Both the position numbers and the translations under genes were made by a program. This document shows, one piece after another, positions 34,075 to 42,711 of a stretch of DNA of 64,000 nucleotides. The stretch spans positions 1-64,000 of the forward strand of contig DASRHY010000145.1 in the NCBI GenBank assembly GCA_035650275.1, in the 5' to 3' direction. The DNA comes from DASRHY01 sp035650275. GTDB lineage: Bacteria > Actinomycetota > Actinomycetes > Propionibacteriales > Kribbellaceae. The notes beneath the pieces are model-generated. The model worked only from the letters and a program-made list of their open reading frames with translations. It made no database searches and had not been told where the DNA came from. How positions within the stretch are numbered: the stretch's first letter is position 1; each line of letters opens with the position of its first letter.

Positions 34075-35748
34075 TCAGGTCGAGGGCAGGTCGAGGGCAG
34101 TGGCGAGGTCGGTCTTGATCGCGGTGAGGTCGCCGGTGGCGACGCGACGCGCCGCACGGGTGTCGTTGCCGGTAACCGGGATGACGACCTCGAGGTAGCA
34201 CTTGAGCTTGGGCTCGGTGCCGGAGGGGCGGACGACGACCCGGGCGGCGTCGGACAGGTGGTATCGCAGACCGTCGGTCGGGGGAAGTCCGCCGGCGCCT
34301 TCGGAGAGGTCGTCGATCCGCTCGACCGCGTGACCGCCGAGCGTCGACGGGGGAGTCGACCGTAGCCGCTCCATCGCGGCGGCGATCAGGCTGAGGTCAT
34401 CGACGCGGACCGACAGCTGGTCGGTGGCGTGCAGGCCGTGCTTACGGGCCAGGTCGTCGAGCAGGTCGAGCAGCGTCCGGCCACCGGCTTTCGCGGCGGC
34501 GGCGAGCTGCAGGACCCGGACCAGCGTCGAGATGCCGTCCTTGTCCTTCACGGCCTGCGGATCGACGCAGTACCCGAGCGCCTCCTCGTACCCGAAGACC
34601 AGGTTCGGCACCCGGCCGATCCACTTGAACCCGGTCAGCGTCTCGGCGTATCCCGCGCCGTACGACGCGGCGATCTTCCCGAGCAGCGACGAGGACACGA
34701 TCGAGCAGGCGGCGACTCCGGCCGGGCGCGGAGACAGCAGGAACTCGCCGAGCAGCGCGCCGAGCTCGTCGCCGCGCAGCATCCGCCAACCGCCGTCCGC
34801 GGCTGGGTCCGGTACGGCGACCGCGCACCGGTCCGCGTCCGGGTCGTTCGCCACCACCAGGTCGGGCTGCTCGGAGCGGGCCAGTTCCAGCGCGGCGTCG
34901 ATCGCGCCCGGCTCCTCCGGGTTCGGGAACGTCACGGTCGGGAACTCGGGGTCCGGCTCGGCCTGCGACCCGACCACCGACGGCGCGGAGAACCCGGCCC
35001 GCTCGACCGCGGCCAGCACCAGGTCCCGGCCGACGCCGTGCAGCGGCGTGTACACCACGTTCAGCGCGCGCGGCGCCTCCGCCGGCACCAGGCTCGCGAT
35101 CCGGTCGAGGTACGCATCCACCAGGCTGCCGTCGGCGACGGTCCAGTCGTCACCACGCGGTACGCCGTCCAGCGGGCCGACCGCGTCGATCGCGGCGGCG
35201 ATCCTCGCGTCGGCGGGCGGCACGATCTGCGAACCATCGCCCAGGTAGACCTTGTATCCGTTGTCCTGCGGCGGGTTGTGCGACGCGGTGACCACAACCC
35301 CGGCCACCGCACCCAGGTGCCGGATCGCGAATGCGATCACCGGCGTCGGCGTCGGCCCGTCCACCAGTACGGCGTCCAGCCCGGTGCCACGCACCACCGC
35401 CGCCGTGTCCCGCGCGAACACGTCGGACTTGTGCCGCGCGTCGTACCCGATCACCACCGGCCCGTCGGTCAGCCCGTTCTGCTTGAGGTACGCGCACAGA
35501 CCGGCGGCGGCGCGGATCACCACCACCCGATTCATCCGGTTCGGACCGGCGCCGAGCGCGCCTCGCAGTCCCGCGGTGCCGAACTCGAGCTTCGCGCCGA
35601 ACCGGTCCGCCAGTCCCGCCTCGTCGCTGCTGTCCAGCAGTGCCTGCAGCTCGTCCCGGGTGTCGGGATCCGGGTCCTCGGCGAGCCAGGCCTCGGCGGC
35701 GGTGCGCAGGCCGGTGGGAGTGGTGTCGGTGATGAGCGGGTCGGTCAC
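34075..35748 (-). CDS. phosphohexomutase-family enzyme, probable phosphopentomutase role
   Basis: A 557-residue alpha-D-phosphohexomutase superfamily enzyme. The phosphoserine loop is TASHNPPQDNGYK, the Mg site NDPDADRCAV, the sugar-binding loop GYEEALGYCVD, and the phosphate loop RPSGTEPKLK. Motifs alone give phosphomannomutase/phosphoglucomutase. The PGM2-like length and placement beside deoC suggest that it converts (deoxy)ribose-1-phosphate to the 5-phosphate, supplying deoC; this is inference. Start is a GTG with TACTGT six bases upstream. A palindromic operator candidate lies about 60-90 bases upstream. Confidence 0.88.
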   Translation of the reverse strand: MTDPLITDTTPTGLRTAAEAWLAEDPDPDTRDELQALLDSSDEAGLADRFGAKLEFGTAGLRGALGAGPNRMNRVVVIRAAAGLCAYLKQNGLTDGPVVIGYDARHKSDVFARDTAAVVRGTGLDAVLVDGPTPTPVIAFAIRHLGAVAGVVVTASHNPPQDNGYKVYLGDGSQIVPPADARIAAAIDAVGPLDGVPRGDDWTVADGSLVDAYLDRIASLVPAEAPRALNVVYTPLHGVGRDLVLAAVERAGFSAPSVVGSQAEPDPEFPTVTFPNPEEPGAIDAALELARSEQPDLVVANDPDADRCAVAVPDPAADGGWRMLRGDELGALLGEFLLSPRPAGVAACSIVSSSLLGKIAASYGAGYAETLTGFKWIGRVPNLVFGYEEALGYCVDPQAVKDKDGISTLVRVLQLAAAAKAGGRTLLDLLDDLARKHGLHATDQLSVRVDDLSLIAAAMERLRSTPPSTLGGHAVERIDDLSEGAGGLPPTDGLRYHLSDAARVVVRPSGTEPKLKCYLEVVIPVTGNDTRAARRVATGDLTAIKTDLATALDLPST

Positions 35749-35754
35749 GAACGC

Positions 35755-35760
35755 ACAGTA
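35755..35760 (-). promoter_or_regulatory. -10 box, leaderless phosphomutase promoter
   Basis: TACTGT on the reverse strand, six bases before the GTG at 35748. Confidence 0.45.
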
Positions 35761-35806
35761 CCTCCGCGGCGATCAGCGCGGCCCTGAGGAGAGATGCCCG
35801 CGGCGT

Positions 35807-35837
35807 ATACCGATAGCGGTATGAGTTACCGATATCG
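35807..35837. promoter_or_regulatory. palindromic operator candidate upstream of the phosphomutase gene
   Basis: ATACCGATAGCGGTAT (35807-35822) is an inverted repeat with 6-base arms; CGATATCG (35830-35837) is a perfect palindrome eight bases away, and both contain CCGATA. This AT-rich patch stands out from the surrounding high-GC sequence. It could bind a TetR- or LacI-type repressor of the phosphomutase gene. Confidence 0.45.
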
Positions 35838-35891
35838 ATATACGTCCTGGGGTGGTCTCCGGTAGAGCCCCGCGCGGGTCGGCCTCCGGAC

Positions 35892-37448
35892 TCAAGGGCG
35901 GAGGCCCAGCGCGCGGCGGACGGCGCCGGCCAGCGGATCGGCCAGCCGACCGGACTGGAGCGACGTGACGGCGGCGACGTACGCATCGGGCCGGATCAGC
36001 CAGGTCTCGCCGGGGCGGGCGCCGAGCGCCTCGGTCAGTGCGCCGTCGAACGGGATCGCGCGGCTCGGTGCGTCGGTGAGCTCCCGCAGACCCTCGGCGG
36101 TCACAGCGACCTGGTCCGGCGGCGCGATCGCGAGGAACCCGTCGCGGGCCAGCGCACGGAGCCGCGTCCCGCCGGGCAGCGGTTGATCCGGGACCAGGAC
36201 GCCGGGTGCGGGGGACGGCACCTGGCCGCGGGGCGGCCGGCCGCCGCAGGGATGTGCCGGCGAGGGCGTGGTCAGCGGCGACGCGTCGTACCAGAATGCC
36301 TCCGACAGTCGGCCGGAGTCGACCCGCGCACGCGCCGACGGGTCGGCGCCGGCCCGTTCCAGGACGTCGCGGCGGTAGCGGGCCGCCCGGCCGTCCGGCG
36401 GGATCAGGAACCGCATCGTCGCCGCCGTGACGTCGAGGTTCTCCAGCGCCGCCGTGTGCCGCTCGTCGTGGTACGAGTCCAGCAGCGCGTCCGGCGCCCA
36501 GCCGCGCAACACGTACGCCAGCTTCCAGGCAAGGTTGTCCGCGTCCGCGACGCCGGAGTTCAGCCCGCGGGCGCCGAACGGCGAGTACACGTGCGCGCTG
36601 TCCCCGGCCAGCAGCACCCGGCCGGCCCGCATCCGGCTCGCGACGCGGGACGAGAATCGGTACACGGACTGCCATACCACGTCATACGGGCGGTCGCCGA
36701 TGATCGCGCGGATCCGCTGCTCCAGTGCCCCGCTCGCGTGCTCGGCGTCCAGGTCGAAGCCGGCCGGCACCTGCCAGTCGATCCGGTACGTCGAGTCCGG
36801 GCACGGGTGGATCAGCACCTGCCGGCCCGGGTTCCAGACCGGGTCGAAGTAGAACCGTCGCTCCTCGGCCCAGTCGCCGAGATCGGTCCGGATGTCGCAG
36901 ATCAGGAACCGATCGTCGAACGAGTCACCCTCGAACGTGACCCCGAGCTGGTCGCGCAGCACGTCCGCACGGCCGCCGGCGGCGAGCACCGCGTACGACG
37001 CATGCTGGTCGCCGTCCGCGGTGCGCAGCCGGACGTCGTCGCCGTACTGCGTGATGGCGGTGACCGGCCGGCCCAAGCGCAGCTCGACCATCGGCTCGGC
37101 TGCGACCGCCTCGTCCAGGATCTGCTCGGTCCGGCTCTGGGAGATGTTCACGAACGGCGGGTACGGCGACCAGCCGGCGCCGCCGAGGTCCAGGCAGAAC
37201 AGCTCGCGGTCGCCGTGGAACGTCCGCGCCCGCGACCAGGTCACGCCCTCGGCGGCGATCCGGTCCCCGACGCCGACGCTCGACCAGACGTCGAGTGCTT
37301 CGCGTTGCTGACAGATCGACCGGGAGCCGATCGGTTCACGGTGGGCGCGGGCGTCGAACAGCACCGACGGAACGCCGTGCCGGGCGAGCAGCAGCGCCGC
37401 GGTCAGACCGACCGGACCGGCTCCGACGATCGCGACAGGTGCGTTCAT
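35892..37448 (-). CDS. FAD-dependent aromatic-ring monooxygenase
   Basis: A 518-residue class A flavin monooxygenase of the PheA/TfdB/MhpA type. It has the dinucleotide motif VGAGPVGLTAALLLARHG, the DG-like DSFDDRFLICDIRT region, and the flavin-binding GRVLLAGDSAHVYSPFGARG. The C-terminal thioredoxin-like domain is present. It likely hydroxylates an aromatic substrate with NAD(P)H and oxygen. It overlaps the MBL-fold gene by four bases and is last in a three-gene operon. The substrate is unknown. Confidence 0.88.
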   Translation of the reverse strand: MNAPVAIVGAGPVGLTAALLLARHGVPSVLFDARAHREPIGSRSICQQREALDVWSSVGVGDRIAAEGVTWSRARTFHGDRELFCLDLGGAGWSPYPPFVNISQSRTEQILDEAVAAEPMVELRLGRPVTAITQYGDDVRLRTADGDQHASYAVLAAGGRADVLRDQLGVTFEGDSFDDRFLICDIRTDLGDWAEERRFYFDPVWNPGRQVLIHPCPDSTYRIDWQVPAGFDLDAEHASGALEQRIRAIIGDRPYDVVWQSVYRFSSRVASRMRAGRVLLAGDSAHVYSPFGARGLNSGVADADNLAWKLAYVLRGWAPDALLDSYHDERHTAALENLDVTAATMRFLIPPDGRAARYRRDVLERAGADPSARARVDSGRLSEAFWYDASPLTTPSPAHPCGGRPPRGQVPSPAPGVLVPDQPLPGGTRLRALARDGFLAIAPPDQVAVTAEGLRELTDAPSRAIPFDGALTEALGARPGETWLIRPDAYVAAVTSLQSGRLADPLAGAVRRALGLRP

Positions 37449-38407
37449 CCCTGCAGCTGGTCCCAGATCTCCCGGTCGCGTTCCGCGGTCCAGATCACCG
37501 GGCGCTCCACGCCGGACAGCTCGTCCCAGGCCCGCGACACGTCGAACGGCAGGCAGTGCTCGAAGATCGGCCAGCCACCGAAGTCGCCGACCAGGGCCGC
37601 GTGCGCGGCCTCGAAGGCATCCTTCAGCGTGCCGGCACGGTCGCGCACGGCCGACACCTCGGCGAGCAGCACAGTGAGGAACCGCCGGGTCAGCGCGATC
37701 GCCGACGCCACCTGGTCATTGCCCTTGGCAACCGCGCCGCGGCCGCCGACCAGCTGGCCGGCACCGTACGCAGCGATCCGGTCGAGGGTCGGGCCGGCCC
37801 AGTCGGTGTGGAACGCATCGCCGGTGTACAGCGCGGCCTCGGACTCGACCAGGTCGCCGGCGAACAGGATCCGCTCCCGCGGCAGCCAGGCCACGATGTC
37901 GCCCTCGGTGTGGCCGCGGCCGCAGTACTGCAGCACCAGCTCGCCACGCTCGCCGCCGAGGTCGATGCGCAGCTCGTCGCTGAACGTGCTGGTCGGGTGG
38001 GTGAGGCCGGGGATCGAGCCGGGGTCGGTGAACAGCCGCGGCATCCGGCCGTACTCGCTGTCCCAGTCCTGCTGACCGCGTTCCTCGATCAGCTGCCGGG
38101 TGTTGTCGTGGGCAACGATCTCCCGAGCGTCGAACGCGCTGGCGCCGAGGGTACGGACCGCGTGGTAGTGCGACAGCACGAGGTACCGCACCGGCTTGTC
38201 GGTGTAGGTCCGCAGCACGTCCAGCCACTCCCGGGCGGCGGCCGGAGTAGCCATCGCCTCGATGCAGACGACGAAGTCCTCACCCTCGACCGCGCCGACG
38301 TTGGGGTCGCCCTCCGCGGTGCGCGCGTACACCCCGTCCGCGAGCACCTCGACGCTGACCTGCTTCGCGTCAAGGTCCGCGGACGAGGCGAACGGCTTCG
38401 TGCTCAT
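37445..38407 (-). CDS. metallo-beta-lactamase-fold hydrolase with altered metal motif
   Basis: A 320-residue MBL-fold protein. The canonical HxHxDH motif is SHYHAVRTLG here: both leading His are kept, but the Asp and third His are replaced by Val and Arg. The other ligands appear as GRGHTEGDIVAWL and LFAGDLVESEA. The protein may thus bind a single metal or have a non-hydrolytic role. A long C-terminal helical region includes GDFGGWPIFEHCLPFDVSRA. It sits between two flavoenzyme genes and probably processes their product. Confidence 0.82.
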   Translation of the reverse strand: MSTKPFASSADLDAKQVSVEVLADGVYARTAEGDPNVGAVEGEDFVVCIEAMATPAAAREWLDVLRTYTDKPVRYLVLSHYHAVRTLGASAFDAREIVAHDNTRQLIEERGQQDWDSEYGRMPRLFTDPGSIPGLTHPTSTFSDELRIDLGGERGELVLQYCGRGHTEGDIVAWLPRERILFAGDLVESEAALYTGDAFHTDWAGPTLDRIAAYGAGQLVGGRGAVAKGNDQVASAIALTRRFLTVLLAEVSAVRDRAGTLKDAFEAAHAALVGDFGGWPIFEHCLPFDVSRAWDELSGVERPVIWTAERDREIWDQLQG

Positions 38408-38410
38408 CGC

Positions 38411-39742
38411 TCAGGCGGGCTTGACGTTGTGGTTCCGGCTGAACAGGTTCGTCGGGTCGTAGGCTGCCTTGACCTCGGCGAGCCGGTTGTACGTCGCCTC
38501 CGGGAACACGTCCCGCACGTCCTGCTCGGTCGCCGTAGCCAGGAAGCCCGGGTAGGCGCCGGTGCCGAACGCGGCGATCGGTCCCCAGGTCTTCTCCAGC
38601 GCGGCGTCGACTTCGGCGTCGGTGGCCTCCATCGGCACGAACGTGCCGGCCACCACCATCGCGGCAGCGTCCCGGTGCGCGAACGCGGTGGCGTCCGCGG
38701 GAACCCGGCTCATCGCCCCGCCGAGACTGCGCAGGAAGACCACCCCGGCGCCGGTCTCGCCGTACCCGGCGTCGATGGCGGTGATCAGCTCGTCGGTCAC
38801 CTCCGGGACGAAAACGTTCTTGGCCACGATCCGGATCCCTGGCGGCGGGTGCGCCTCCTCGAGGATGTCCCCGTACGCCTTCGGGCCGAGGTCGTGCTGC
38901 ACCACGGTGCCGATCTGCAGCAGCGGGTCGAGCGCCGCCATCGCGGCGACCTCGTCGTCACCGGCGTAGCAGGCGAACGCCATCGCGCTGGGGGGCATCT
39001 CGGGCCCGAACGCGGGCAGCGCGACGAATGCCGTACTGACCTCGTCCGGGGCGTCGGTGACCACGTCCCGCCAGCCCTTGAGCAGCTGCTGGAGGTCGTC
39101 GCGCTGGTACGTGATGTACCCGGCGACCACCGTGCCGACCGGCTTGGCCTCGAAATCGAGCGTGGTGACCACACCGACGTTCCCGCAGCCGCCGCGCACC
39201 GCCCAGAACAGGTCCGGGTTGTCCTGCGCGGAGGCCTTCAGCACCCGGCCGTCCGCGGTCACCACGGTGGCGCCGACCAGGCTGTCGATCGCGAGACCGT
39301 ACTTGCGCACCATCCAGCCGAGCCCGCCGCCCTGGGTCAGGCCACCGACACCGACCGAGGTGGTGTCGCCCGAGGTTATCGCCAGGCCCGGCCCGCGCAG
39401 CGCCTCGGCGACCTCGCCCCAGGTGGCGCCGGAGCCGATCCGGACCAGGCCGCGGTCCGCGTCCAGCACCTCGATGTCGCGGAACCCGGCGAGGTCGATC
39501 ACCACGCCGCCGGTGTTCGTGCCGAACCCGGACCCGCTGTGCCCGCCGCTCTTCACCGACAGCACCAGCTGGTTCTCCGCGGCGTACCGGATCGCGGCCG
39601 CGACCCCTGCCTCGTCCCGCGGGCGCACCGCGACGGCCGGCTCGCCGGTCCCCGTGAACGTCGTACTGGCCTCGGCGTACAGCTCGTCGCCCGCTACCAG
39701 TACGTCGCCGTCGACCTCGTCCCGCAGCTGCTCGAGATCCAT
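38411..39742 (-). CDS. FAD-linked oxidase (BBE/6-hydroxynicotine oxidase-like)
   Basis: A 443-residue PCMH-fold flavoprotein. The His of SVKSGGHSGSGFG is the expected 8-alpha-histidyl FAD attachment; the second Cys of bicovalent relatives is missing in VGVGGLTQGGGLGWM. The BBE C-terminal motif YNRLAEVKAAYDPTNLFSRN is intact. It should oxidise an alcohol, sugar or amine using oxygen. The ATG at 39742 follows two copies of an 11-base purine-rich unit (GAACGAGGAGA), giving doubled Shine-Dalgarno-like sites. First gene of the operon. Confidence 0.88.
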   Translation of the reverse strand: MDLEQLRDEVDGDVLVAGDELYAEASTTFTGTGEPAVAVRPRDEAGVAAAIRYAAENQLVLSVKSGGHSGSGFGTNTGGVVIDLAGFRDIEVLDADRGLVRIGSGATWGEVAEALRGPGLAITSGDTTSVGVGGLTQGGGLGWMVRKYGLAIDSLVGATVVTADGRVLKASAQDNPDLFWAVRGGCGNVGVVTTLDFEAKPVGTVVAGYITYQRDDLQQLLKGWRDVVTDAPDEVSTAFVALPAFGPEMPPSAMAFACYAGDDEVAAMAALDPLLQIGTVVQHDLGPKAYGDILEEAHPPPGIRIVAKNVFVPEVTDELITAIDAGYGETGAGVVFLRSLGGAMSRVPADATAFAHRDAAAMVVAGTFVPMEATDAEVDAALEKTWGPIAAFGTGAYPGFLATATEQDVRDVFPEATYNRLAEVKAAYDPTNLFSRNHNVKPA

Positions 39743-39836
39743 CCCTACAACCTCTCCTCGTTCTCTCCTCGTTCTGAACGCATCGAGGCCGAGCCTCGCA
39801 CCCGGGTCGGACAATTACGAGCGGATTAGTGCTGAA

Positions 39837-40289
39837 TCAGTGGCCGGAGGAGTGGCAGGGCCTGGATCGGATCGCGGCGACGTAGTCGTCGGGCGCGCCG
39901 GCGGCCTCCGCGGCCTCGGCCAGGATGCCCAGGTAGCGGGCCGAGGGCAGTCCGCCCTCGTACGCGTTCAGCACGTACAGCCAGGCCAGCCGCTCGCCGT
40001 CCAGGGTCTGCACCCGGACGTGGATCTTGCGGTAGATGCCCTGGTCGACCGACTCCCACTCGTCCAGCTGCTTCACGTCGTGCGGGCTGACGTCGTACAG
40101 CGCCACGAACACCTGGCTGGTCGGGTCCTCGACGATGGTCGCCATCGAGCCCTCCCAGCCGAGGTCCTCGCCGCCGAAGGTGAGCCGCCAGCCGATGATC
40201 CAGCCGGTACCGCGCAGCGGCGAGTGCGGGCAGCGCACGGCCATCTGGTCAGGGTCGAGATTCGACGCGAACGCGGCGTACAGGTTCAC
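39837..40289 (-). CDS. gamma-glutamylcyclotransferase-like protein
   Basis: A 150-residue AIG2/GGCT-fold protein. The substrate loop is VNLYAAFASNLDP (YGSN in classical enzymes) and the catalytic Glu is probably in NAYEGGLPSARYLG. It may release pyroglutamate from gamma-glutamyl compounds, but many actinobacterial members are uncharacterised. GTG at 40289 is preferred because the fold begins there and TATCGT lies eight bases upstream; longer starts add unrelated residues. It diverges from the LpdA-like gene with only 31 bases between starts. Confidence 0.78.
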   Translation of the reverse strand: MNLYAAFASNLDPDQMAVRCPHSPLRGTGWIIGWRLTFGGEDLGWEGSMATIVEDPTSQVFVALYDVSPHDVKQLDEWESVDQGIYRKIHVRVQTLDGERLAWLYVLNAYEGGLPSARYLGILAEAAEAAGAPDDYVAAIRSRPCHSSGH

Positions 40290-40297
40290 GCCGGACC

Positions 40298-40312
40298 ACG
40301 ATACGGAAGAAT
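40298..40312. promoter_or_regulatory. overlapping divergent leaderless promoters
   Basis: Reverse-strand TATCGT (40298-40303) serves the cyclotransferase-like gene at 40289, and forward AAGAAT (40307-40312) lies eight bases before the GTG at 40321. The two -10 boxes are only three bases apart, so the promoters should compete. Confidence 0.35.
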
Positions 40313-40320
40313 CACCCCTT

Positions 40321-41700
40321 GTGGCGCGAGTTGTGATCATCGGAGGCGGCCCCGGCGGGTACGAGGCGGCGCATGCCGCGGTTCAGCTCGGGGCGGAGGT
40401 GACAGTCGTCGACTCCGACGGGATCGGAGGTTCGGCGGTGCTCACGGACTGTGTCCCGAGCAAGACCCTGATCGCGACCGCCGAAGTGATGACCGAGGTC
40501 GAGAACGCAGGCGAGCTGGGCGTCCGGGTCGATGACGCTGACGACGACCCGGCCAACTCCGTGCATGTCGACCTGCCCGTCGTCAACGGTCGGGTGAAGC
40601 GGCTCGCGAAGGCTCAGTCCGAGGGCATCAGCCGCCGGCTGGAGCGGGACAAGGTCCGGGTGATCGCCGGCCGCGGCCGGCTGGACGGACCCGAGACAGT
40701 CGTGGTCGGCGACGAGCGGCTGGATGCCGATGTGGTCTTGATCGCAACGGGTGCGCGGCCGCGGATCCTGCCCGGGTCCGAGCCGGACGGCGAGCGGATC
40801 CTCACCTGGGAGCAGGTGTACGACCTGGACGAGCTGCCGGAGCGGCTGATCGTCGTCGGGTCCGGTGTCACCGGGGCGGAGTTCGCGAGCGCTTACGACG
40901 CGCTGGGCAGCGACGTCGTCCTGGTGTCCAGCCGGGACCGGGTGCTGCCGGGCGAGGACGCGGACGCGGCCGAGGTGCTGGAGGACGTGTTCACCCGGCG
41001 CGGGATGACCGTGCTGGGCAAGTCCCGGGCCGAGTCGGTACGACGCTCCGGTGACGGCGTCCTCGTCACGCTGACCGACGGCCGCATCGTGGAGGGCTCG
41101 CACGCGCTGCTGGCCGTCGGCTCGCTGCCGAACACCGAAGATCTCGGTATGGAGGAGTCGGGCGTGTCGCTCGGCGACGGCGGCTTCATCGCAGTCGACC
41201 GGGTGTCGCGGACCACCGCACGCGGGGTCTACGCCGCCGGCGACTGCACCGGTGTCCTCATGCTTGCTTCCGTGGCAGCGATGCAGGGCAGGATCGCGAT
41301 TTCGCACGCGCTCGGCGATGCGGTCCAGCCGCTGGACCTGCAGATGGTCTCGTCGAACGTGTTCACCGCACCGGAGATCGCCACCGTCGGCCTGTCACAG
41401 AAGGCGGTCGACGCCGGCGAGAGTACGGCGATCATGGTGAAGGTGCCGCTCGCGGACAACGCCCGCGCGAAGATGCAGAACGTCCGCGACGGGTTCGTGA
41501 AGCTGTTCTGCCTGCCCGCGACCGGCATCGTGGTGGGTGGTGTCGTGGTGGCGCCGCGGGCCAGCGAGCTGATCCACCCGATCGCGATCGCGGTCGGCGA
41601 GCGGCTGAACGTGGACCAGCTGGCCCACGCGTTCACCGTCTACCCGTCGGTCTCCGGCTCGGTCGCCGAAGCCGCCCGCAGGCTTCACCTGCGCAACTGA
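40321..41700 (+). CDS. LpdA-like NAD(P)H flavoprotein (quinone reductase type)
   Basis: A 459-residue member of the disulfide-reductase family: FAD site VVIIGGGPGGYEAAHAA, NAD site VVGSGVTGAEFASAY, second FAD site GVYAAGDCTGV and a dimerisation domain ending HAFTVYPSVSGSVAEAARR. The redox pair is broken: the helix reads GGSAVLTDCVPSK, with only the second Cys. This matches mycobacterial LpdA, which reduces quinones rather than lipoamide. The GTG at 40321 begins at the FAD strand. The last codons and stop are duplicated downstream as a 13-base repeat (41689-41701 and 41703-41715). Confidence 0.88.
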   Translation: MARVVIIGGGPGGYEAAHAAVQLGAEVTVVDSDGIGGSAVLTDCVPSKTLIATAEVMTEVENAGELGVRVDDADDDPANSVHVDLPVVNGRVKRLAKAQSEGISRRLERDKVRVIAGRGRLDGPETVVVGDERLDADVVLIATGARPRILPGSEPDGERILTWEQVYDLDELPERLIVVGSGVTGAEFASAYDALGSDVVLVSSRDRVLPGEDADAAEVLEDVFTRRGMTVLGKSRAESVRRSGDGVLVTLTDGRIVEGSHALLAVGSLPNTEDLGMEESGVSLGDGGFIAVDRVSRTTARGVYAAGDCTGVLMLASVAAMQGRIAISHALGDAVQPLDLQMVSSNVFTAPEIATVGLSQKAVDAGESTAIMVKVPLADNARAKMQNVRDGFVKLFCLPATGIVVGGVVVAPRASELIHPIAIAVGERLNVDQLAHAFTVYPSVSGSVAEAARRLHLRN

Positions 41701-41740
41701 CGCTGCGCAACTGACTGAGCAGGTGGCCTACGGGGGTGGG

Positions 41741-42604
41741 CTACTCGAAGCCGCCGAAGTCGAAGCCGCCGCCGTCGCCGCCACCGAAGTCCCAGCCGCC
41801 GCCGTCCCCGCCGCCGCCGTCGAAGCCGCCACCGTCGCCGCCGTCGCCACCGCCGCCGTCCCCGCCACCGTCGCCGCCTTCACCGCCGCCGTCGTACGAC
41901 TGGCCGTCGGCGAAGCCCGCGCCGTACCCGCCGCCGGAGAACATGCCGCCGAGCATGGTGCCGACGAACATGCCGGTCATCACGCCGCCGAGGCCGCCGA
42001 ACAGGCCTTGCGCGTACGGCGCGTAGGCCGGGCCGGCCTGCCAGTACGGCACCCGCTGCGGGCCCACCATCACCTTGCGGACGTCCGGGTCTGCACCGGC
42101 CTTGACCCGCTCGGCGTCGGCGGCACAGGCGGGCACCTCGCGCGGCGCCCCACCGGGTGGCGACCAGGTGACGTCCTCGACCGACGGGCCGTGCTGCGGG
42201 TTGAAGAAGCACATCGGCCGGCGCTGCGGCAGCGGCTCGTCGTTCACCCGGGCGCGCACGCACGCCATCGCGTACCGGCCGTCGTCCAGGATCTCCATCA
42301 CGTGCTTGATCTGGTCGGCCTGCGTCACCGCGCCGATCGCTTCCTTGGCGGACTCGTAGCTGTCGAGCGCACGCTGGTAGTCCTGATGGGCGCCCTCCCC
42401 GAGGTCCTTGCCGACCATGTCCAGGTCGAGGGCCTGCAGCTCCTCACCGAACTTGGTGATGTCCTCGTCCGCGGTCCGCTTCACCGACTCGAGCTCTGCC
42501 GCGGTGACCTCGTCACGCTTCCTGGTCTCGAGCTTCGTCCGCTGGTACGACCTCATCACCATCACGCCGATGACGACAACGGCGATCAACAGGATCCATT
42601 CCAT
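41741..42604 (-). CDS. membrane-anchored protein with Gly-rich C-terminus
   Basis: A 287-residue protein starting with a membrane helix (MEWILLIAVVVIGVMVM), then a charged coiled-coil-like domain (about 30-115), a middle region with CFFNPQHGP, a hydrophobic Gly/Met stretch (LFGGLGGVMTGMFVGTMLGG), and a ~60-residue tail of Gly/Asp repeats ending DFGGGDGGGFDFGGFE. The ATG at 42604 has TACGCT six bases upstream, a clean leaderless arrangement. I do not recognise a function. Confidence 0.78.
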   Translation of the reverse strand: MEWILLIAVVVIGVMVMRSYQRTKLETRKRDEVTAAELESVKRTADEDITKFGEELQALDLDMVGKDLGEGAHQDYQRALDSYESAKEAIGAVTQADQIKHVMEILDDGRYAMACVRARVNDEPLPQRRPMCFFNPQHGPSVEDVTWSPPGGAPREVPACAADAERVKAGADPDVRKVMVGPQRVPYWQAGPAYAPYAQGLFGGLGGVMTGMFVGTMLGGMFSGGGYGAGFADGQSYDGGGEGGDGGGDGGGGDGGDGGGFDGGGGDGGGWDFGGGDGGGFDFGGFE

Positions 42605-42610
42605 GTACTG

Positions 42611-42616
42611 AGCGTA
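42611..42616 (-). promoter_or_regulatory. -10 box, leaderless promoter of the Gly-rich protein gene
   Basis: TACGCT on the reverse strand, six bases before the ATG at 42604. Confidence 0.45.
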
Positions 42617-42711
42617 CGTGGCGGTTATGGTCGAAGCACGAGCGCATGTCACTCAGCCCGCCCCCCTCGTCCGCATTTTCCCGGAATTCGGAACGAGAAA
42701 GGTCGCCGCCC

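Noticed and set aside
41741..41930. GC triplet-rich tract as a simple-sequence repeat element
   Set aside because: It encodes the Gly/Asp-rich C-terminus of a real membrane protein, so the repetition is explained by the protein sequence.
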